Shown: positions 59,654 to 64,000 of the stretch, piece by piece
How the letters are laid out: every line of letters starts with the position of its first letter
Numbering within the stretch: the stretch's first letter is position 1
Assembly: GCA_029532625.1 (NCBI GenBank)
Contig: JARFXM010000003.1
Span: forward strand, 1,426,001 to 1,490,000
Direction of reading: 5' to 3'
DNA: 64,000 nt
Origin: Lomentospora prolificans
Lineage: Eukaryota; Ascomycota; Sordariomycetes; Microascales; Microascaceae
Made by a program: the position numbers and the translations under genes
Notes under the pieces: model-generated
What the model was told of the DNA's origin: nothing
Seen by the model: only the letters and a program-made list of their open reading frames with translations
The model's database searches: none

Positions 59654-61808
59654 ATGAGTCGAATTCGGAAGGCCAGGAAGAAGAGGAGGGAAAGGGATTT
59701 TAAGAGATTCCTCATTGGGGACGAGCAAAGACGAAGTCTCGAGAATGGACACCAAGGAGCGAAGCGCCCAGACAAGTACCCGAAGAAAGACAATACGGAC
59801 CGCTCCCGGTGTGTCGAGCAAAGTGGCGAATCTCACAACGGGGAGCCGAAGAAGCTAGAAACTAAAAATGGAAAGGAAAAGCCTGTTCTGGACGTCACTG
59901 TTAAAGAGGAGGGGCCAGAAGATCTGGAGAAATTGGTGAGGAGCCGGATGGAAGAGATTCTCTCGAAGGCCGGGGTTGCTCAGGTGACAGTCAAGATAGT
60001 CGAGGGCGGCGTGGAGAAGACTATCAAGCTGAAAAGAGGGCTTTCCGAAGTTGACACCTCTAAGGAGGACACAGACGATAATGTCCCCCGTGGAAAGGTA
60101 GTAAATCCATCACAGGCACCACAGACACCACAGACACCACAGACATAGACAGGCGTTGCAATTACTAACACTTTCCCAGAGGAGGAAGCGGCAGGGTAGC
60201 TGCACAGAAATGACCGGAAAAGGCGAGGTAGGTGAGCAGGGCACACCATCCGCACCCTCACTACCCGCTACATCAACGCCTCGAGCGCCAGCCTCACCCG
60301 AGCTTGCACACGAGCTCGCCTCCGAACCTCCGTCTCTGGTCCTAGGATCTTCATCGCCCCTCGAGACAGTGCAGGAAACGCAGCTGAGCCAGCTCCTCGA
60401 GGCCCAAACCTTAGCTCTCAGACAACCGCTACCACCACATATCGAAATTGCCGACTCTCAACTCTCACAGGATTCGCTCCCCGACCCAGTTAACTACCAT
60501 TACCTAATCGAGCCCAAGGACGACGTTTGCGTCGCCGAAATCCTCTCGCCTCCCCTACCGATAAGTCTAGAGTCCCGTCTGAGCCCAGTGCTTCCAGGAT
60601 GTCCTGCGTCGGATCCTGTAAGCGAGATGTTCCCGAGCACTGCCAAGCCGGTATCGAAATCCAGGCTGCAACTTTCGCAAGAATACTCGTCGAGTGTCCA
60701 TTTGGGACACTCTCAAACATCGCAACTACCGACTCCGGGCCCAGAGTCCGTCAAGTCGCATGATGTACCAGCTTTGCCGAGGGAGACGTATGACCCTTAT
60801 GAGCTTGACTTTCTTACCCCGCCATCCAAGAGATCGAGGGGCAAGACTCGCCTTTTGGGTAGCCAGACCAACGCAAAGGACCGAGACCGAAAAGAACATC
60901 CGATGGAATCAGGTTTAAAGACCCCCGCTACAGTCCGTTCTGTAGGGGCGGAAGTCAAAGGTGTTTCCCTGATTCCCGAAGAAGAGCTCGCCTCCATATT
61001 TTCAGATGGAGATATTGACTTTGACGAATTCATTAACTCGCCTCGGAACGCGGTTGAAACCCCAGCTCCTCCTTTAAAGAAGCTGACTTTCAAGACGCCC
61101 AAGCGAAATGAGGTTGAATACCCATCAGATGAGAATGGCCTGGTCGGTCTGATGTCTACGCCGTTGAAGGACTATGGGAAGAAGGCACCTTTTATCAAGT
61201 CCAACCCTCGGCCCAGCTTGGTTTTGCAGAAGCCCAGGGTAGTGGCGAAGACTCCCAAACTTACGCGGACATCCACTCCTAGCAACAAGGGTACACCGCT
61301 AGGCGTGCTGCAGACGTCTGCGACACGACAGAACATACTCCCCGATGCTTCCCAGACCCCTACTCGGGACAATTGCGCCAACGTCGGATCATCGCCGGCA
61401 CTCCCGCCCCTGCCTCGTTCACTACCCCGCCAAAAGGAGCCGGGCCTTGCCGGTTCGCTCACCCTAATGCCTCAAAACCAATCAACCAAGGCTCCGGCCG
61501 CAGCGCCGAGTACCATTCCAAACCCGGATATCAAGGCCAAGCCAGCGATGGCGACGACTGGTGCCACACCCGCCCGGGCAACACGTCCGAGCCACCCAGC
61601 CAGCTCGCAGGCGGGCTCTCTCACCTGCACTCCTGTTCCCATACCAAAGCCTTGGCTTGCGATACAGAAACATCAGGGCGTGAGCAAGACACCCCCCGCA
61701 CCTGCTGCGAGGGCTGCGCCATCGAGCTCGGCGACCATAGTGGATGGTGTAAGACAGACCCCCGTGCCGCTGCCGCCTTATATCAAGGCCCTAAGCAGGT
61801 CAGGGTGA
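59654..61808 (+). CDS. Unrecognised nuclear-type protein with SQ/TQ cluster
   Basis: Exons 59654-60097 and 60180-61808 give 690 aa. The 82-nt intron (GTAGTA donor, TTACTAACA branch, TTTCCCAG acceptor) is phase 0 and creates PRGKRRKRQG, a strong nuclear localisation signal. The N-terminus is very basic (MSRIRKARKKRRERDFKRFL). Residues 215-330 hold seven SQ or TQ dipeptides (ETQLSQ, DSQLSQDS, LQLSQE, GHSQTSQ), which satisfies the usual SQ/TQ-cluster criterion for ATM/ATR-type kinase substrates. There is a short acidic/hydrophobic block (EEELASIFSDGDIDFDEFI), then KKLTFKTPKRNE and many Thr-Pro sites (possible CDK sites). The C-terminal third is Pro/Ala/Ser-rich. I recognise no domain. A genome-stability or cell-cycle adaptor is an inference from composition only. 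Confidence 0.7.
60113..60146 (+). repeat. CACCACAGA minisatellite inside intron
   Basis: Three to four 9-nt units lie within the intron of the SQ/TQ gene. If the intron is retained they encode repeating PQT and then a stop. Confidence 0.85.
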
Positions 61809-62161
61809 GATTTCATGCGAGGTTCGATCTACTAAAGGTGTGACGGGATCCAACATACCATGACTACGTGAAGAAGACATGGCCAGGCGTACACGAACTC
61901 TTTTTTTCTCCCTCCTTTTTTTTCTGGTATATACCCACTCTGGGGGAGTTGTAGGATCAAATTCTGTAGACTAGATTGCATCACGGGTGCAGAAAGGGGT
62001 CTAAGTGGCGAGTTTTGTACATTGTGTTTGCCCTACTATCTATACTATACTTTGGAAGCATCAGCCAGATTAGCATAAAGCGTGTTTATAATTATCCATT
62101 TATCGTCAAAATACATTTCATATCATTCCACATATCGTCTCGAAAGCGTACGTCGTATAGG
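61809..62161. other. Convergent 3' spacer
   Basis: This is AT-rich sequence between the convergent SQ/TQ and epimerase genes, presumably both 3' UTRs. No other feature is seen. Confidence 0.6.
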
Positions 62162-63297
62162 TTACTCCTTCCAAGCCCTGTACACGATCCTGCATCCGTA
62201 GGTCTGACCCTTCTTGAGCAGCACCATGCCCTTCCACTCGGGCTCGTTGGCTGCATTGACCCACCTGCTGGGCTCGACGCAGAAGCCGCTCCTCTTGCCG
62301 CGGGCGGGGGCGCCCTCGACGGCGGGAACGTCGATGTACTTGCCGGTGTAGAACTGGAAGGCGGGCTCGGTGGAGAGGACCTCGAGGTGGACGCCGGTCT
62401 TGGGGTGGTGGGCGGAGACGTGCAGGGTGAGGGGAGAGGATGCGCGGGTGTCGAGGGGCACGGAGGCCGGATCGGCGTTGGCGATGAAGCAGTCGTCGAT
62501 GTCCGGGTCGACGGGGCCGAGGGTGAAGGGTTGGTTGGCGGTGACGGTGGGGAAGGGCGAGGGCCCGGCGGTGGGGATGCCGCCTTCGTCAACGGGGAGG
62601 TAGGTGTTTGAGGCGAGGGTGACGACGGTGCCCTCGATGGTGGGGTCGCCGGAGAGGTTGAAGTAACTGGTTTTCGTTTCGGGTTGTGTAAGTAAACCTC
62701 GGACCATTCCCTCTCGCACGTTGCACCTTTGGGATTTTTTGGAGCTACAAATAGGAACAAAGGGACTCACGAGTGGTTCGTCATGTTAATGACGGTCTCC
62801 TCCGCACCCCCCGTCAACACAGCCGAGTAATCAATCTCGACAACCGTCACCTCTTTCCCGTCCACCTTTTGCGTAGCCGCTGTGTACACAGTCGTAGCCT
62901 CGACGGTACCAGGGAAGCCCTCATCGCCATCCTCGCTCACAAGGGTAAACTGCACGGCCTCACCCTCGGCCTCGCCGTCCTTGAGACCGGCAATCTTGCG
63001 GACGCCAACGGGCTTGGGACCGTCCCAGACGCGCTTGCCCCAGCCGACGACGCCGCCGTGAAGGTTGTTAGGCCCGTTGTTGGCCGCGAGGGCGTAGGAC
63101 TGGCCGCCATTGAGGGAGTCGAGCTTGGCGCCGCGGATGCGGTTGGCGACGCGACCGATAGTCTCGCCAAAGTAGGGGCCGTTGTGGGCTTCGTAGTCGG
63201 CTTGGGTGGGGAAGCCTTGGACGATGTTTAGGTCGCCGATTTTGAGGCTTTGGAGGATGGCGCCGAGGGGGAGGAGGGAGATGGGAGCGTCGGCCAT
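62162..63297 (-). CDS. Aldose 1-epimerase (galactose mutarotase)
   Basis: Exons 63297-62771 and 62666-62162 give 343 aa. The 104-nt intron (GTGAGT...AACCAG) splits the Ser codon inside the catalytic motif, restoring MTNHSYFNLSG. The enzyme interconverts alpha and beta anomers of glucose and galactose in the cytosol, feeding the Leloir pathway. Catalytic residues are all visible: His80 in NNLHGG, His175 in TNHSYFNL, the DIDDCF aspartates (231-234) and Glu307 in CVEPSRW. GETIGRVANRI and FPTQADYEAHNGPYFG also fit the family. There is no signal peptide. A GAT microsatellite (63371-63396) lies about 75 nt upstream of the start codon. Confidence 0.95.
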
Positions 63298-64000
63298 GGT
63301 GGTGATGGTGGTTGTTGTTTGTGGAGGTCAAGGTGTAAGTTGTGGGTGGCGGGGTTGTGCGGGATAGTTCTGATGATGATGATGATGACGATGATGCAAT
63401 ACGTCTGGAGGTTAGGATGTGTATAGGGTCAATTCATCGAATAAAGGAGGAGAGATGAGTTTATATAGCTACTGTGGGATCTATGAGCTCTATTTCACAT
63501 CGAGATACTTTTCCATCGGACGGGGCGGATCCTCACTATTTTTCCCATTCGATTTCAGGCTATATGAGGGAGTACACGAGCGTCAAGTACATGTGGTGTC
63601 TCTTGTCATCCAATGCCTCAACTAGAAAGTTGCGCGGTACATCGTTGCACTGGGCGACATGGATACTATAGGAGCGACTAAGCAAACCCCTCTCTTTTGA
63701 ACTGCATCGTATTACAGGGCCTGTGAAAGGAGCTAGAAAGAAGGGGTGGTGGTCCAGAGCCAGCAACGAAAAGAACTCGCCCCTGGGAGACCCAGCTGCG
63801 CGGCGCGGGGATAAATGGGGAAATGGCTGCTTGTCTTGGATAACTTGTGTGCGCACCACATGCAGGCTGGTGACCAGTCTATTACGGCATAGTGCCTGGC
63901 GAGCGGTATTTTCTTCCTTTTTTTACTGTTACACATTTGCAAGGTATTATACGGATGAGAGAGAAACGATCAATCAACATGCTGGAGGAGCTGGCCCATT
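63298..64000. other. Right-edge spacer
   Basis: It holds the epimerase promoter and a GAT repeat. An ATG at 63979 in good context (TCAACATG) opens MLEELAH to the window edge and might be the start of a further gene, but only seven codons are visible. Confidence 0.4.
63371..63396. repeat. (GAT)n trinucleotide repeat
   Basis: Eight to nine units with one GAC variant, in the presumed 5' leader or promoter of the aldose 1-epimerase gene. Confidence 0.9.

Noticed and set aside
1..64000. Intact transposons or CRISPR arrays
   Set aside because: No transposase, reverse transcriptase or integrase motifs and no regularly spaced direct repeats were seen. Repeats present are simple microsatellites and one small minisatellite.

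Overview
The window looks like nuclear DNA of a filamentous ascomycete (Pezizomycotina, most likely Sordariomycetes). Genes carry few, short introns (about 55-130 nt, one 273 nt) with GTATGT/GTAAGT-type donors and CTAAC/CTGAC branch sites. TATA elements lie 100-200 nt before several start codons. The gene set is fungal: hexose transporter, secreted GMC oxidoreductase, DUF4246, WSC sensor, Vid27, fungal Nup37 and small secreted Cys-rich proteins. I support 19 protein-coding genes with reasonable confidence, one short uncertain gene start, one probable pseudogene and one weak set of exon-like fragments. No rRNA, convincing tRNA, CRISPR array or intact transposon was seen.

Layout. 1-2.6 kb: no convincing gene. 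2.6-4.3 kb: hexose transporter (+). 4.3-11.3 kb: a 7-kb gene-poor stretch with simple repeats and possible exon debris near 9 kb. 11.3-15.0 kb: secreted GMC oxidoreductase (+) convergent with an MDR-type NADP reductase (-). 15-18.6 kb: gene-poor, with a reading frame on the minus strand interrupted by four stops. 18.6-22.2 kb: DUF4246 protein (+), then an F-box protein (+). 24.6-28 kb: sulfotransferase-like protein (+), a short secreted-peptide gene start (+) and a 10-Cys secreted protein (-). 30.7-36.2 kb: glycosylasparaginase (+), mitochondrial enoyl/methylglutaconyl-CoA hydratase (+), mitochondrial LEA-like protein (+) and a small Cys/His protein (-). 37.6-42 kb: Nup37 (-), then a His-rich/Cys-rich secreted protein (-). 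42-46 kb: gene-poor. 46-47 kb: WSC cell-wall sensor (-). 47-53.1 kb: gene-poor. 53.1-63.3 kb: a denser block of prenylcysteine oxidase (+), Vid27 (+), an unrecognised SQ/TQ-rich nuclear-type protein (+) and aldose 1-epimerase (-).

The genes do not form an obvious biosynthetic cluster or operon-like system. They are mostly housekeeping or metabolic genes in isolated blocks, separated by gene-poor spacers that also hold small secreted-protein genes and decayed sequence. Thematically, sugar uptake (transporter), sugar anomer conversion (aldose 1-epimerase), leucine catabolism (hydratase) and glycoprotein turnover (glycosylasparaginase) are represented, but adjacency does not imply co-function. 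Splice junctions were placed by eye from reading-frame continuity, splice consensus and fit to family motifs. Every multi-exon total given here is divisible by three.
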